In this document: positions 1-11,699 of the stretch, one piece after another
How the letters are laid out: the number at the start of each line of letters is the position of its first letter
Numbering within the stretch: the first letter of the stretch is position 1
DNA from: Wyeomyia smithii
Lineage: Eukaryota > Arthropoda > Insecta > Diptera > Culicidae
Direction of reading: 5' to 3'
Length of the DNA stretch: 64,000 nt
Assembly: GCF_029784165.1 (NCBI RefSeq)
Contig: NC_073695.1
Coordinates: 164,706,066-164,770,065, forward strand
Position numbers and translations under genes: made by a program
Notes under the pieces: model-generated
Databases searched by the model: none
What the model was told of the DNA's origin: nothing
What the model saw: only the letters and a program-made list of their open reading frames with translations

Positions 1-583
1 CTTCCTTCGAGAAGAGGGAGGGGTGTTTAACCAGTATGGGCATATTTGTTACATCTAAAAACAATCACATACCAAATTTGGTTGGTTGGTACTTAATTGG
101 TTCTCGAGCTGTGCGAAATTTGTGTTTCATTTGTATGGGACCCCTCCCGTATAAAGTAGGGAGGGGTGTTAAACCATTATGGACATATTTGTTATCCCTG
201 AAAATATTCACCTGCCGAATTTAGTTCCATTTACTTGGTTAGTTCTCGAGATGTGCAGAAATTTGTGTTTTATTTGTATTGTACCCCTCCTTCCTGAAGA
301 GGGAAAGGTGTCGAACCAATCTGGAGATATTTGTTACCCCCAAAGACATCCATATGCCAAAATTGGTTCCATTTGCTTGTTCAGTTTTCGAGATGTGCAG
401 AAATTTGTGTTTCATTTGTATGGGACCCCTCCCTCCTAAAATGGAGGGGTTTCAAACTATCTCAGTCACCTTTCTCGGCCCCTAAAACCCCTATATACAA
501 AATTTCACGCCGATCGGTTCAGTAGTTTCCAAGCCTATATAGATCAGACAAACAGACAGAGCTGCCTTTTTATATGTTTAGAT
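1..583 (+). repeat. Minisatellite-bearing repeat family M, copy 1 (cut by window edge)
   Basis: About four degenerate units of roughly 140 bp lie in tandem, starting near 15, 157, 299 and 437. Each has a CCCCTCC...GGAGGGG box, a 'gacatatttgtta' block and a 'tttgtgtttcatttgtatg' block. The array is followed by a unique tail (about 480-583) containing 'cagacaaacagacagagc' and ending 'tatatgtttagat', which looks like a transposon 3' terminus. Inverted or partial copies with the same unit lie at 22190-23130 and 60760-62215, and copy 3 ends in the same tail. Short open frames in it are by-products of the tandem structure. The class is unknown; a Helitron-like or non-LTR-derived element is possible. 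Confidence 0.75.
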
Positions 584-2187
584 AGTGTAACCGATCACCG
601 TGACGGTAGCCACCAGTCGAGCATACTTCTATTTGTATTTAATTTTCGGTAGTAGCTTTTCAAGGATGATTTCGAATTAACTGTCGAGAGTCACCTGTTT
701 TAAATTGCTGTCATATTGTTGTTGTTCATTGCGCCTTCTGCGATCTCATTTCTTCGTTATATGTAAATTCTATTTTCGTAAATTTTACCTAAATTTTTCC
801 TTTGAATTTTCCTAGTTTTCTCGCCGTAACAATTTGCCTTGGACAAAGACAAACACAACAAAACAAAGCCAGCTCTAATCAGGTGCTCCGTTGTAAAGTT
901 ATTGGCGGTCGCACATTCGTAACTTTAATTTATATATAAGAATAGAATAATATTCGAGAAAAAAAAGATTTTGTATTCAGAGAACTCAAGTTCCTTTTTT
1001 TAAAGTCTACCGCCAACTCTAAGGGTGCGTATTTCATAAAAATGTTATTTCATTCATTATGCATTATTCGAATTTCCATGTGTTATGTACCGACCGAATG
1101 TTGAAAAAACAAAACATTGCCTGAAACGTTTCATGGTCGAATTCTAATCGATTATATAACAATTCCTGAAAAACATTTCTCCGAGAGATATTTTTTCGAG
1201 TGTAACAATTCTGAAGAAAATACTAAACCGTTTTTAGTACCATAAGGTTATTAACATACGAAATTTTTGTTGAATAATCAATATGTCGTCTAATAGATAA
1301 GAAATTACTTTATTGCTCAGTAATGAAAATTAATAAAAAGTTTCAAACGTTTCTCTGATCGGTTTTATTTTGTCAAAACCATTTATAATTATAATTTAAG
1401 TACTTATATTCATCTCGTCAGTTTTATTATAAGAGAGACTTATTATGTCACGAGGAAGAGGGATATCGACAACGTCATTACTATTTTAGTCAATATCGCT
1501 AAGAAGAGAACTTTTGTACGTTTCACTTCAAAGATTTGGACCTATGACCACACTTGAGTAGCCCTCCAAATAGATTGCTTAGTTCTACGCACGGGTTTGT
1601 CAGTTACCATACATTTGACGCGTTACCAAAACCACTGGCACTGACACCCGAAAAATGGCCAGTTTACCTTTACTTATGTTAATTCGGGCAAACCGACCAA
1701 ATGTTGACTGCATTTATTGTTAACATATCAGATAGTTTTGAGCAATTTGCTCAAATTTTTGCATGTTATGTGATATTTTTACTGATATTCAGTACATTAA
1801 TTGTGTCCCAAAACAAATTGAAGCAGATTGTGACGGCAGGGAAAGTAGTTTTGAGACGAACGGTACAGAAATAGATGTTCGTTACGCTTGAAGGCTACCA
1901 GTCCCTTGGTCCTACGTCGTAACCATCTCATACCACTCTGCACACCAATTTATTTTTCACTGGAAACCAGCAAAATTTTGCAGGATTATGCCGAGCTGTA
2001 AGACCATTTAATCTGCTACTCAACTGTTACTTCAGCAAACTGGAGTTCAACTGATGAATAATCAGCAATGAAATTTTCCTGTACATTTAGTAAATCAAAG
2101 TATATTCTGCTGGTTAACCAGCTGGAGTAACGGTTCCATGTTTCCCTCAGGATCATGACCAAATTACTGTTGAACTATAGATATATA
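584..2187. other. AT-rich non-coding stretch
   Basis: No convincing exon, RNA gene or element end was seen here. If lap begins left of the window, this is intron sequence upstream of the microexon at 3922. Confidence 0.5.
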
Positions 2188-2293
2188 GGGTGTGGGATTA
2201 GTTCGTCAGGGGTTTTCTTCGTCATGATTTTTTGCTTCATTCTAATGAGAAATATATGACGAAGGAAACCTCTGCCGAAGTAGTCCCACACCC
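2188..2293. mobile_element. Palindromic TA-flanked MITE, copy 1
   Basis: This 106-bp fold-back element starts GGGTGTGGGATTAGTTCG and ends with a near-complementary copy (...GTAGTCCCACACCC). The arms are about 40 bp, with the inner sequences 'ttcttcgtcat' and 'atgacgaag'. TA lies on each side (2186-2187 and 2294-2295). A second copy at 63768-63872 has an identified empty site, confirming TA as the target duplication. TA duplication is typical of Tc1/mariner-mobilised MITEs. Confidence 0.85.
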
Positions 2294-2295
2294 TA

Positions 2296-3921
2296 TTTAT
2301 CATATCTACTTTCACGTTAATCTGGTCCAACACTTAATTAGCTAAGGTCCACATGTGGTTTGCTGATATACTTTCAGCAAAGTATTTCACTGAACCATGA
2401 AGAGATATTTTGGTGTGTGTAGTATAGCAATAAAATAACGTCTCTATAGTTATCGGAATAGTAGCATGAACAGGGCAGCTCTTCTTAACCCTACAGTGCC
2501 CAAGTTAATTTTCAGACGGACTTCGAAAAAATCATTATAAATTTTTATAAACATTTTTAAGGTATTGATTGAAGCTTTTTAGAGGTTCAACTGAAGACCG
2601 TCTAAAGGCGACACTGGCCACTAGAGGGTTAAGCATTCAGAGTCTCAGCATGTCGGAACTGAAGTAAACGTTCTTTCTTTATCAAATACTCATACTTCTG
2701 GAGGCGAGTTACTGGCAAACATTAATTCAACTAAATAAAACATCCATTGAAAATAAATAACACCAAGGCGAAAAAGAATCTTTGATCAAATATTTTATGC
2801 AAGATACGGCTTTTGCAACTTGCACTCAAATCAATGTTGAAAAATAACACTTTATTATTATAAACCATTTCATTTGCCTGTTGACACTCTTACTGTCACT
2901 GGACTTGGTTGTTGCTGAATTAAGAATATACGCGGTAACGGCTTGAACATTTTTTCCTTACCTTCCTAATTTTAAGATTTTTTGAGGGAGTCAAAAAATG
3001 GAAAAGAATTTTTGTAACGGCCTTAATTATGTCTAATAATTATTGAATTATGGATTGAATCTCTAAAATTTTAAGCATACAAAACAAATCACGTAACGCG
3101 ACCATGGATATTCTACAGTATTCAAATCAAATCAACATCTTCAGCAGTGATTTTTTTCGGCAGTAACAATACTGAGATGCTTCAGTATTGTTGACGAAAC
3201 CCGGAAAATATTCTCGTCCCGGTAGTTCAACTACTGTTTGCTTTCATGAGCCTTGATCAACTTTATGTCTTGGAGGCAATCTGTTTTGAAAAGTTTGTGA
3301 CAATAACTGAACTGAACTATTTTGTGGTTCAAATTTTCCTAAAACTGACACCTATATCGAAGAAAAACTACCATTGGAACTTTTTTGTGAATTTCAATAA
3401 GGACTCACATGTGTCCGTTCCCATTTTTGTTTAAAGAAAAATTATTACAAATAAAACTTGATTGAATAACAATAAGTGTTCTAGGAGCTGAGAAGTATAG
3501 ATTAATTCATATTTTTTGATTATTTTATGAAAGCGTATGAGTTTGTTCACTTTGGTTCGTATATACATATTATGACCAGAAAATGTCGCTAACTACAATA
3601 AAAAGTAAATTTTATTGAAATTAAGCTTGAAAGTAATGAGTATGCCTGGCATGTCCCGAGGCTTGGTCACAATAAAAATATTGAAAACAAAAAGAAATAT
3701 GCCATTCCATGCGTTATTTGTTTCAACCATTACATGATCACTACTTTGCGAATAAATTTGTTGACTGAAAGGCACAATGTATATTTCCTAAAACCAACTA
3801 TATAACGCAGGTATGCGTAACATCAATCACATATTTCGCTTTTCTCCTTTGCCTATAACACTCATATTTTAAGTTAACCTCTACTAAACTATATCTTACA
3901 TATTTCCCTTTATTCCCGAAG
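2296..3921. other. AT-rich intron-like sequence
   Basis: No exon with ANTH-domain similarity and no element ends were recognised. The sequence just before 3922 ('atatttccctttattcccgaag') is a pyrimidine-rich splice acceptor for the microexon. Confidence 0.45.
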
Positions 3922-3942
3922 GTGCTGTTGGAGCTAGGATGG
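3922..3942 (+). CDS. lap: lap microexon (21 nt, ANTH domain)
   Basis: A 21-nt segment lies between a polypyrimidine-AG acceptor and a consensus GTAAGT donor (3943). Read in phase it gives two bases completing a Gly codon, then A-V-G-A-R-M, then the first base of a Gly codon. The next exon at 15553 starts with the two bases that complete this codon, so the junction reads ...A-R-M-G-Y-D-M-S-P-F. Fly LAP proteins have a short Gly-rich, R-M-containing insert before the G-Y-D-M-S-P-F-I-R-R segment; mammalian PICALM lacks it. Splice sites and phase are seen directly; the match to the insect insert is recalled family knowledge. It sits 11.6 kb from the next exon. Confidence 0.75.
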
Positions 3943-4640
3943 GTAAGTTCTCACATAATAACCGTACTAATAAATACTAACGCGTTACATTATTAAGCGC
4001 AAAACATCAGTAATCCTGGCGTGACACCAGATTAAACAAAATATATGTTCTTTGACTTCAACTCTCTACCTTTTTTAATTTTCGAGAAATCGGATGAGAG
4101 ATATGATTTAAAAATATTGAAAATAATGAATGAAAAAAAGAAATCATTTTGAAAACAAAACAAAATATGGATCATCAATTTTTTATATAAGTTATCTAGG
4201 TAGACATTTAAGTTACATTAAACTTTTTTGAACATTTCAATATAGGAAAAGTTTTCTTTGCAAAAACTTCTGCATATCTATGAATTATTTTCAACATGAA
4301 AGACCGTCGGACACGAAAAAATTTTTGTTAGGAAAACTGTTTTTTCGTTAAAGTGCCCTCTTCAATTTGTTTAGAACTTAGGCAACTAAATTGTTTCTCT
4401 ATAAACTTATCAATTTTGTTTTTCAAATATTTTTTTTTGGTTTCAATTCCCAAATTCAATTTTTTCAATACTTTTAAATGAGAGTCGGACAGTTTCCTGA
4501 ATGTCATCCATCGTCAATTTTTCTCTATCTCTCATAATTATTCAGATATGACGATTTATAAAAAAAACCTTTTTTAATGTTGGTCCATATACATTTCAAG
4601 AAAAAAATGCAAAATTGGTTGGTTTAGTAAGGCCTACACA
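3943..4640. other. Intron sequence, no element recognised
   Basis: Start of the 11.6-kb lap intron 3943-15552. It is AT-rich with many homopolymer A/T runs, and nothing is supported beyond the splice donor. Confidence 0.4.
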
Positions 4641-4641
4641 C

Positions 4642-4682
4642 TAGAGATGGTCGGGTACGGGTAATTCGAGTTTCGTGTATTA
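4642..4682 (+). repeat. Short remnant of the GGGTA/TCGGG repeat family
   Basis: The sequence 'gatggtcgggtacgggtaa' matches the unit and the outer border seen, in the opposite sense, at the right end of the array at 14965-15296 ('cccgaccatctc'). It is probably one end of a decayed copy of the same repeat family. Confidence 0.45.
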
Positions 4683-5109
4683 TGAGAATTTCAGGCCTAG
4701 GTGTTTTCTAAGTGTCGATAATCGGAAAGATCAGAGATAAAATCACCCATTCTTACTCAACGAGAGATCACCTATTCGAACCGTTGTCGGCAGTGTTTGC
4801 ACCAAGGGAATGACATCATGCATCATGCATTTTCGGCATTTTCCCCTTACTTTTCATTTAATAGAATTACCACAAGCAACTACACAGGGCGTCCTCCTGA
4901 CAAAACCAGATTACATACTTTTTGCACGACCCCTCAAATCAACCAACCAAGTTTTGCGAAAAAAAAGATTATTTTTACAAAAATTAAAACAATATAAGTA
5001 ATACAAACTAATAACAAATCAACTTTTTCTTCGACGCCAAAAAAATCCAAGCTTTCATTGAAGCTGCGCATAGTGGTTCGCCCATAGGCCAAAAATAGTC
5101 CCTTTCCGA

Positions 5110-5835
5110 CCTCGCGGACTAGCGATCTCAGCTTCGATATATGAAAACGTTGCCTTAGCTCATTAACTACGGTCTCTCTACATTCGCGTGCAAATACTCT
5201 TGATGATACCAACTCACCAGTAAGCGAGTCACTATATGTTCCTTCGGTAGAATAACGGGGTATCGAGTGTCATAGGCTACATACCTAGCCGCAGCAATTC
5301 GACTGTCCGAGCGGAGCACGCCAAATTCATCAACATAAGGTGACAGGGTACGAATTCTGCTGGTTTTCTCTAATTTTGTCCGCAGTCGCGTTGGCACTTT
5401 CTGGTCACCACTTAGAACTGTCATTTCATCGGGATATTGTTCCCATTGAACCCAACTAAATATAAGCTGTTCTGCTGTCACCAGCTCATCATGCGTTAGC
5501 AGCCCACGCTGCACTTTTTGCTCTGCGGCTTTTTGTTTTAGGTTTCGGCTGAATCTGTACCCATAAGCCACCGACTTCAATAAGTGCATCCACGAGGAAA
5601 ATCTTTTCCAGTCGACTGCCTGTGCTGCTGTTGTTACGTGATGGACCATGCACGCTCTTAGCTCCTCTGTGGTGGATTCCGCAGCTGGCTCAGACCATGA
5701 CGGCCACTGTTTCTCCGTTTGGCGCAGGAAACTAGGGCCTTGGAACCACCGATTGTTCGATGATAGACATGGACCTTTCCCCCACTTGGTAGCATCGTCC
5801 GCTACGTTTTCCTTAGTCGGAATCCACCGCCATTG
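5110..5835 (-). pseudogene. BEL/Pao pol: RNase H to integrase N-terminal region (fragment)
   Basis: Downstream of the RNase H break the frame resumes, with W-I-P-T-K-E-N-V-A-D-D and D-A-T-K-W-G, a segment typical of BEL polyproteins after RNase H. A 160-residue open stretch follows (5167-5649), including L-T-H-D-E-L and P-K-E-H-I-V-T-R-L-L and H-Q-E-Y-L-H-A-N. A further frameshift near 5180 leads into V-V-N-E-L-R-Q-R-F-H-I-S-K-L-R, the start of the integrase zinc-binding region. After about 5100 the translation no longer resembles the family, so the integrase catalytic triad is not present. Confidence 0.75.
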
Positions 5836-7232
5836 TGTGGCCTCTGATTTCGAGTATTTCTCCTACACGGCAAGCGACAAACTGCCGATATTTCCGATGG
5901 TCGGAGTGGATCCACGCCATCACCGTCTTCGAGTCGCTCCAGAAAATCACCTCGTCGAATCGTAGCGTGTGTTCCTTGACTATCGTTTTAGCCAGTGTCA
6001 CACCAATCACCGCAGCCATCAGCTCCAACCTCGGAATCGACTGTACTTTCGGGTTAATTTTTGCTTTGCCTCCCACTAGCGCCATTTCGATTTCATTCGG
6101 TACAACAGCCCGAATGTACGCTACACAAGCGTAAGCGTCTTCGCTCGCGTCTACAAAAATATGCAACTGTGTGGTCTCGATTTCCTGCGTTGTCCGGTTT
6201 CCGAAATAGCATCTCGGAATTTTTATCTGGTCCAGAAACTGAAACTTCTCCGTCCATCGTACCCATCTTTCGCACAACGCTTCGGGAATCAGCTCGTCCC
6301 AATCCGTTTTTGCTCTCCACAATTCTTGAATGAATATTTCACCGTGGATAAGAAAGAAGCATATAACGCCTATCGGATCAAACGGGCTCATCACCACCCG
6401 TAATGCCTGCCGCTTTGTGGGTCGCTGCACGTCCGTTGCATATGCCGTGGAAAATGTAAAAACATCTGGCTCTGTTCTCCAATACATCCCAAGTACTCGT
6501 TCGGTCGTGTTACTATTGTCCAATTGCAGACTCTTCTCGTATCCAGCATCGGATTCCCCGACCCGTTTCAAAACTCGATCGCAGTTTGACAACCAGTTCC
6601 GCAAATGGAACCCACCCAGAGAATGTACATGTTTAACTTCGAGGGCCAACTCCACCGCTTCATCCACGCTATCCGCACTGTCCAGATAGTCGTCCATATA
6701 ATGTCGGTGAACAATTGCTTCCGCCGCTGCTGGATACTCCTTGGCATGCTCTTCGGCATTGGCGTTTTTGACGTGTTGTGCTGAGCATGGTGAGCACGTA
6801 GCCCCAAAAGTTGCTACATCCATCAGGTAGATGTCAGGATCTTGTGTCGTCTCTTGCCGCCAGAGAAGCCGTTGGACATGCCGATCTTCACGTCGAATCT
6901 GTACCTGGTGGAACATCTCCTTCAGATCCGCGCAAAAAGCAATTCGCTTCTGCCGGAATTTGAAAAGCACTCCCAACAAGGTATTGAGCAAGTCAGGCCC
7001 TTTCAGCAACATCGTATTCAGGCAGACTCCGTCCACCTTGGCCGCCGCGTCACAGAAAATCCGTATCTTAGATGGCTTCTTCGGATTCAGCACCACACCC
7101 AAAGGTAAGTACCATACACGTCGCGGATCCGCTTCCTTTAATTCCTCCGGTGAGGCTTTGTGGATATATCCTTTCTCTTCATACTCATACATCTGTCTCC
7201 GCACGCTTTCGCCTATCACTGGGTTTTTGCAT
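5835..7232 (-). pseudogene. BEL/Pao reverse transcriptase and RNase H (fragment)
   Basis: A continuous open stretch of about 470 residues encodes a Pao-type reverse transcriptase with the catalytic box Y-M-D-D (in H-R-H-Y-M-D-D-Y-L-D). Upstream fingers motifs include W-Y-L-P-L-G-V-V and F-C-A-D-L-K-E-M-F-H-Q-V. The RNase H part shows V-D-A-S-E-D-A-Y and F-W-S-D-S-K-T-V. At its N-terminal side a single-base frameshift near 7232 (in an A run) separates it from the protease. At its C-terminal side another frameshift near 5835 ends it. Confidence 0.9.
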
Positions 7233-8243
7233 ACGCCGTTCCAAACACTGTAAACGCCTAACCGCCATCGCATAGCTATCCGGAAACTCGAAGTAGTCAT
7301 ACTTCCAAAGAAGTCCCGTCTCGAAGCGCTGTCCGACTCTTCTAGTGGTTTCCGCTAGAATTTGATTAGCCCGCTGTGTTTCTTTCGATTCCGGAGTACA
7401 TTCAGCCACGATACCAAGACTCTCCACAGAGAAAAACTGTTCCACCATCGTATAAAGCGAACGATCATCCTGACACTCGCAAATGTAAAAGCTGTGTGCA
7501 CGGTTTCCGGTTTTATCTGGATTTGTTCCGTAAACAGTCCATCCCAAGCGTGATTTAGCTGCAATCGGTTCACCCGGTCGCCCTTCGCGAACCCTCAAAG
7601 TGGCGGTAACATGTGCGTTATCGTTTCCGATGAGTATACGCAGATCTGCATTATTATAATCGGCAATTGGAATACCTCTTAAATACGGATAAGTCTTGGC
7701 TAGTTCCACATATCGTAAAGATTGTCGTGGTAGGTCCAACTGTTCCACTGTGCGTACGTCCGAAAGCGCGTGTTTAGTAGCACCGGAACCTCCAGTTATC
7801 TCCATCGCGACCCGTTGAGAATCTGCTTCCATGCGTTTCACACTCGCTGTCCACTGAAGACACAAGGGCTGCGGTTCACCCTTTATACCCAGTTGTCGTA
7901 CGATTTCCTCGTCTACTAGTGTCCTGGATGAACCGTCATCGAGAAAGGCGTACACCTTCACAGATCGATTATAAGCATGCAGCGTCACAGGCACGATTCG
8001 GAATAGCGTCATCTTTTCGGTAAAATGGTAATTTGTAACGGCTCTGGATCCGCCCGGCTGGCTAGCAGCGTGAACTTCCGGAACAAATTTAGGTGAAGTC
8101 CTTTTGTCTTCTCCTTTGGCTTCCCGTTTACTGTGTAAAAGTGGATGATGGCGGAATTGACACCCATCGACTTCACAACGTCGCCGAACCTTACAAGTGC
8201 GTTTGCCATGCGCTCCCAGGCATGTACGACACAAATCAAAATG
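7233..8243 (-). pseudogene. BEL/Pao protease region (DUF1758-like) with Cys-rich N-terminus
   Basis: About 340 residues. The N-terminus carries Cys/His pairs (C-R-T-C-L-G-A-H-G...C-K and C-Q-F-R-H-H-P-L-L-H) typical of the linker between gag and protease in BEL elements. The aspartic-protease box reads A-F-L-D-D-G-S-S-R-T-L-V, where the family has D-x-G-S. Further on, Y-L-R-G-I-P and I-L-I-G-N-D-N are recognisable family segments. It is in the same frame as gag and is separated from it only by the TAA at 8244-8246. Confidence 0.85.
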
Positions 8244-10085
8244 TTAAATTGTTCTCCAACGTTCATCCGGATCTTTTTCTGCGAATTTGGGACACTCCTT
8301 TACCCGATGCTTCGGGTCTTTACAAATAAGACACGCTGGCTCGAAAGAACGTACTATTTCCTCCTTCACCGGGGTATGTAATTCACCTCCCTTCGCCGGA
8401 ACGCGTATTTCTGCTTCCGTCGAATGTGTCCCGCAAAAGTTTTTGTCTCTATTGTACCTTTCCGCCTTTGCCATACGAGCTGGTTGCTGCTGCGCCACCG
8501 GATCGTAATTCATCGTCACGTCCGTCGCTGCACGCACCAAGGTACTCATATATTGCGCAAAAGATTCGATATTCGCAGTCGTTACTCGCTGTTTATAAAG
8601 CGACCAATCCAGTTTCATACTCGCTGGTAGCTTTTCCACCAACTCGAACAACATCATCGGATTGTTCAGATGCGTTTCATGTCCCCCTGCGACTAAATGA
8701 TCACAGAGATTTTGTACCGCCATTCCGAACTTGATCACTGTATCCAACTTATCCTGCTTCGGCGCTGGAACTCCGCGTACTTTTTGCAACAGCATGTGTA
8801 TCAACAATTCCGGCCTCCCGTACAACGTTTCCAAAGAAGCGAGAACATGAGGTACACTAGCAGGTAATAGTAATCTACTCCTCACCGATTCAAGTGCGTG
8901 TCCCTTCAAAGCTCTTTGTAGCCTGGCTAGATTCTCCACGTCCGAATACCCGCATGCCTGAGTAGTATTTTCGTATGCGCTGATAAACAACGGCCAATCT
9001 TCCGGATTGCCGGAAAAAACAGGCAAATCCTTTGCAATCACATGTCTGGCAGCGAGCTGTCTCGGTGTAGGACCGTACTCCAACGATTCGTTTGTGTGAA
9101 GCTCTAGTGGTGGCTGGCTGTTCCTAATCTGCCTTGGAACTGTCCCACCTGGATGCGCATTTGATGATTGTTCCCTGTTTAACGATCCTCTCTGATTTTC
9201 CGGTAACGCCGGATTCGGCACAGAATTCAAATGATGCAATGGTTGTGTTGAATTCACTGGATTCAATGGATGTAACAAATTCACTGGATTTATTGACTGA
9301 ATCTGATTACGTGTATGTACGGATTGACGCGAATGCATTGGGTCATGCGGAATGATATTATGCAGTACATTATCCATTGTGGGTAAACTGCTTGCTTGAT
9401 TCGCGGTCGCGAAAGGTGTTGCATTATCGAACGGTGGGAGAACCGGAGGAATCAACGGAGGAACCAACGGGGTGACAGCACTCTGCTGCTTATTGTTTGC
9501 AAAAGGTATTGACTTATTTGGTATTTTTGCACCTAAAGACGGACGCGTCGGACCAACTAATTTATCACCCGGTATTGGGTTAAAAACAGTATAATTTATC
9601 TGCTGCTTGTTCCCTGTTTGCACTAGTGTGCTCGAAGTTCTATCGAGAAAACCTTCTGAAGACGGCCCTGAGCCTGCCTCATCTAACGAAATACCTGCTA
9701 TCACCCTTCTCAAAACATTTTGCCAATTGCTGGGTGGTTGCGTTTCGCCATCCTGCCCAGCGGGGGTTTCGCCAGATATAGCCATCGTATTCACGACGTT
9801 CTGCTCAGCATCGCCGCTTTCAACCAAAGCCTTCTGTTCCCGTTGTCGACTCTGCCACTGATTTACCTTGCTGAATGAACTCTGTTGCGATTCACCGCCG
9901 TCAGCATCTTCATCGTCGTCCAGCTCAATTACTTCCCGCAGCCGAAAAGTTTCCTTCAGTATTTCGTTCTCCATTTGTAATTTGAGATGCTCGTGCTGCT
10001 GCTCTTGCTCCCGACGTACCAGCTCCAGCTTTCTTAATGCTAGAGCCTTATGGGCCTCGAGTTTTTCTAAGTGCAGACGAGCCCT
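8244..10085 (-). pseudogene. BEL/Pao gag (DUF1759-like) with coiled coil and CCHC knuckle
   Basis: Starts with a charged coiled coil (about 10085-9900) rich in E, Q, K and L. A long Asn/Pro/Gln-rich linker follows, then the gag core with D-L-P-V-F-S-G-N-P-E-D-W-P-L-F, L-E-T-L-Y-G-R-P-E-L and L-L-L-P-A-S, which match the DUF1759 family. Near the end is a zinc-knuckle-like C-L-I-C-K-D-P-K-H-R-V-K-E-C. The frame stops at TAA 8244-8246 but reopens in the same frame into the protease, so this is a nonsense change in what should be a single gag-pol frame. Confidence 0.85.
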
Positions 10086-10369
10086 CTCGTTTTCAAACTA
10101 GAAGTACCGGAGCATCCGGACACACTTCCCGCATTACTGTTGCGTTCACTAGCAACTGCAGACGAGGGTGAAGCATTTACTGGCCGTGTTGCCAACGGTC
10201 TCTGGCAGTTGGGACAAATGAACGTGCGATCCGGCTCTGCGATGCTGTCGTTGACTCCTACACAATCGAAATGCCACCACGATTTACAATAGCAGCAACT
10301 GACCATCCTTTCAGTATCCCTCTCGGAACATGCCTGACAGTGGGATTTCTTAGCAACACGAGAACTCAT
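10067..10369 (-). pseudogene. BEL/Pao N-terminal PHD-like zinc finger
   Basis: ATG at 10367-10369. The translation has C-Q-A-C, C-C-Y-C, W-W-H-F-D-C and C-P-N-C, that is, a C4-H-C3 spacing like a PHD finger. Mosquito-type BEL elements often carry such a finger at the start of gag. The frame diverges from the downstream coiled coil by a frameshift near 10085, so it is not continuous with gag here. Confidence 0.75.
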
Positions 10370-10399
10370 CGTAGATCCGGTTCAAAGGACCATATAAAT

Positions 10400-10974
10400 C
10401 TTTTAGATTGTTGAAGAGGAAAAGCGGCTATCTTTTGAGCGTGCGAAAAAGTCCAATAAACGTTTTATCGACGAGCGCTAAAAGCTATAATTTTCCGTTA
10501 CCTTTTTGTTTTCTAATTAATATTTCCTTTACTTACATTTAGTTTTTCCTTATTCTTCTATCACCTTTTCACCGTATTATTTCCTTCCAACTGTAAGATA
10601 ACTGTAAGTGCAATCAATTTATAATTGCTGCATAATCTAACCTCTATTCTATTTTATTACTTGCAAATAAGTATCAGTGGCTTGATCAACTTTTCCTTTG
10701 GACCCGATGACAACGAATGAAGCCTCTTTAAAGAATTAATCATTTAGACCGTCAACTCCGCTTCTAACAATTTACTTAAATATTTCACACTTTTTAATTC
10801 GTGTCGCGTGTAATCAATCGTTTTTCACTTTCGACTTTACTTCTTCTTCTCTCTACGTCTTATTCCTCTTACTCTCTCTCTCTTTATCATTACTTCCGTT
10901 AGCCCTGTCAACGAACCGTCATCGGACTGTCAGCTGACCGCGGGGTCTTACGATCGTTTCATTACCCCGTTACA
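10400..10974 (-). repeat. Putative 5' LTR / leader of the BEL element
   Basis: About 570 bp upstream of the first ATG. Read on the minus strand it begins TGTAACGGGGTAATG (edge at 10974), a plausible LTR start. Immediately before the ATG is TGGTCCTTTGAACCGG, a candidate primer-binding site. There is no second LTR to compare with, so the boundaries are inferred. Confidence 0.4.
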
Positions 10975-11699
10975 AGCGCCCTTGCCATACAATTCGAACC
11001 ACTGTGCTGCGGAGCGTTTCAATGAAATGAGCTTTTTTTTAAATATTTCAAAAAACGTCACTATGCCAAGCTTCGAAAAATCATTAAAAAACACAGATTT
11101 CATGATGAAATACCCCAATTTTGGATCTATTAACTTGAATGTTATAGTAATAAAGGAAAAATATGAAACAGCTGACGTAAATTTTTTTTAGGCTGATGGC
11201 CAGCGATGCCCCACTGTGCATTGAGATGTTTGGTACGAAGCAAATATATGAGATTTGACAGCGATTGCATAGGTTTGCATTGTGACCAGGGATGCCGCAT
11301 GTACAGAAATATCTGTGTTATACCGATTTTTAGAATGAATCGATGACACCGAATCTGTAGTAAAAATATATAGGTTTTGGGCAAAGTGAATTATCAAATA
11401 TTTATCAAGGTACAAACAATATTAACTTTGACCTTATTATAATATTTAAATTTCAGGTTGCTGTTCATGTTCACATAAACTCGTCGTTTATTTTAAACTT
11501 TAACAGACTTGCATTTTACCTAGTGGACCCCTTCCTTATAAGGGACTACCCGCCTGGAACTCTGGGTTCATTAACATCCGTTCACATGCTCACTCGATTC
11601 TAGCCTAACTCCGGCCACATATGACAATCAGTGCATAAAATGTGCGAGGTACCTAGGTATTTAAAAAAAAAAATAAATTAAAAACAAAAAACAAAATTT
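10975..11699. other. Intron sequence, no element recognised
   Basis: AT-rich. Only short frames without family resemblance were seen. Confidence 0.4.

Larger units (their letters stand above)
5100..10974 (-). mobile_element. Degenerate BEL/Pao LTR retrotransposon, 3' truncated
   Basis: Minus-strand BEL/Pao element with the family's domain order: PHD-like zinc finger, coiled coil, DUF1759-type gag, CCHC knuckle, DUF1758 aspartic protease, reverse transcriptase, RNase H, and the N-terminal part of the integrase region. The catalytic integrase core and 3' LTR are missing, with similarity fading near 5100. A putative 5' LTR/leader lies at about 10400-10974. The reading frame is broken by at least four frameshifts and one nonsense codon, so the copy is dead. 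The GC content is visibly higher than in the flanking intron. It sits antisense inside the first large lap intron. Confidence 0.9.

Noticed and set aside
1..3921. Searched for the N-terminal ANTH exons of lap
   Set aside because: No segment encoding the expected Lys/His-rich or N-W-V-V-V-Y-K-like parts was found; they are presumably left of the window.
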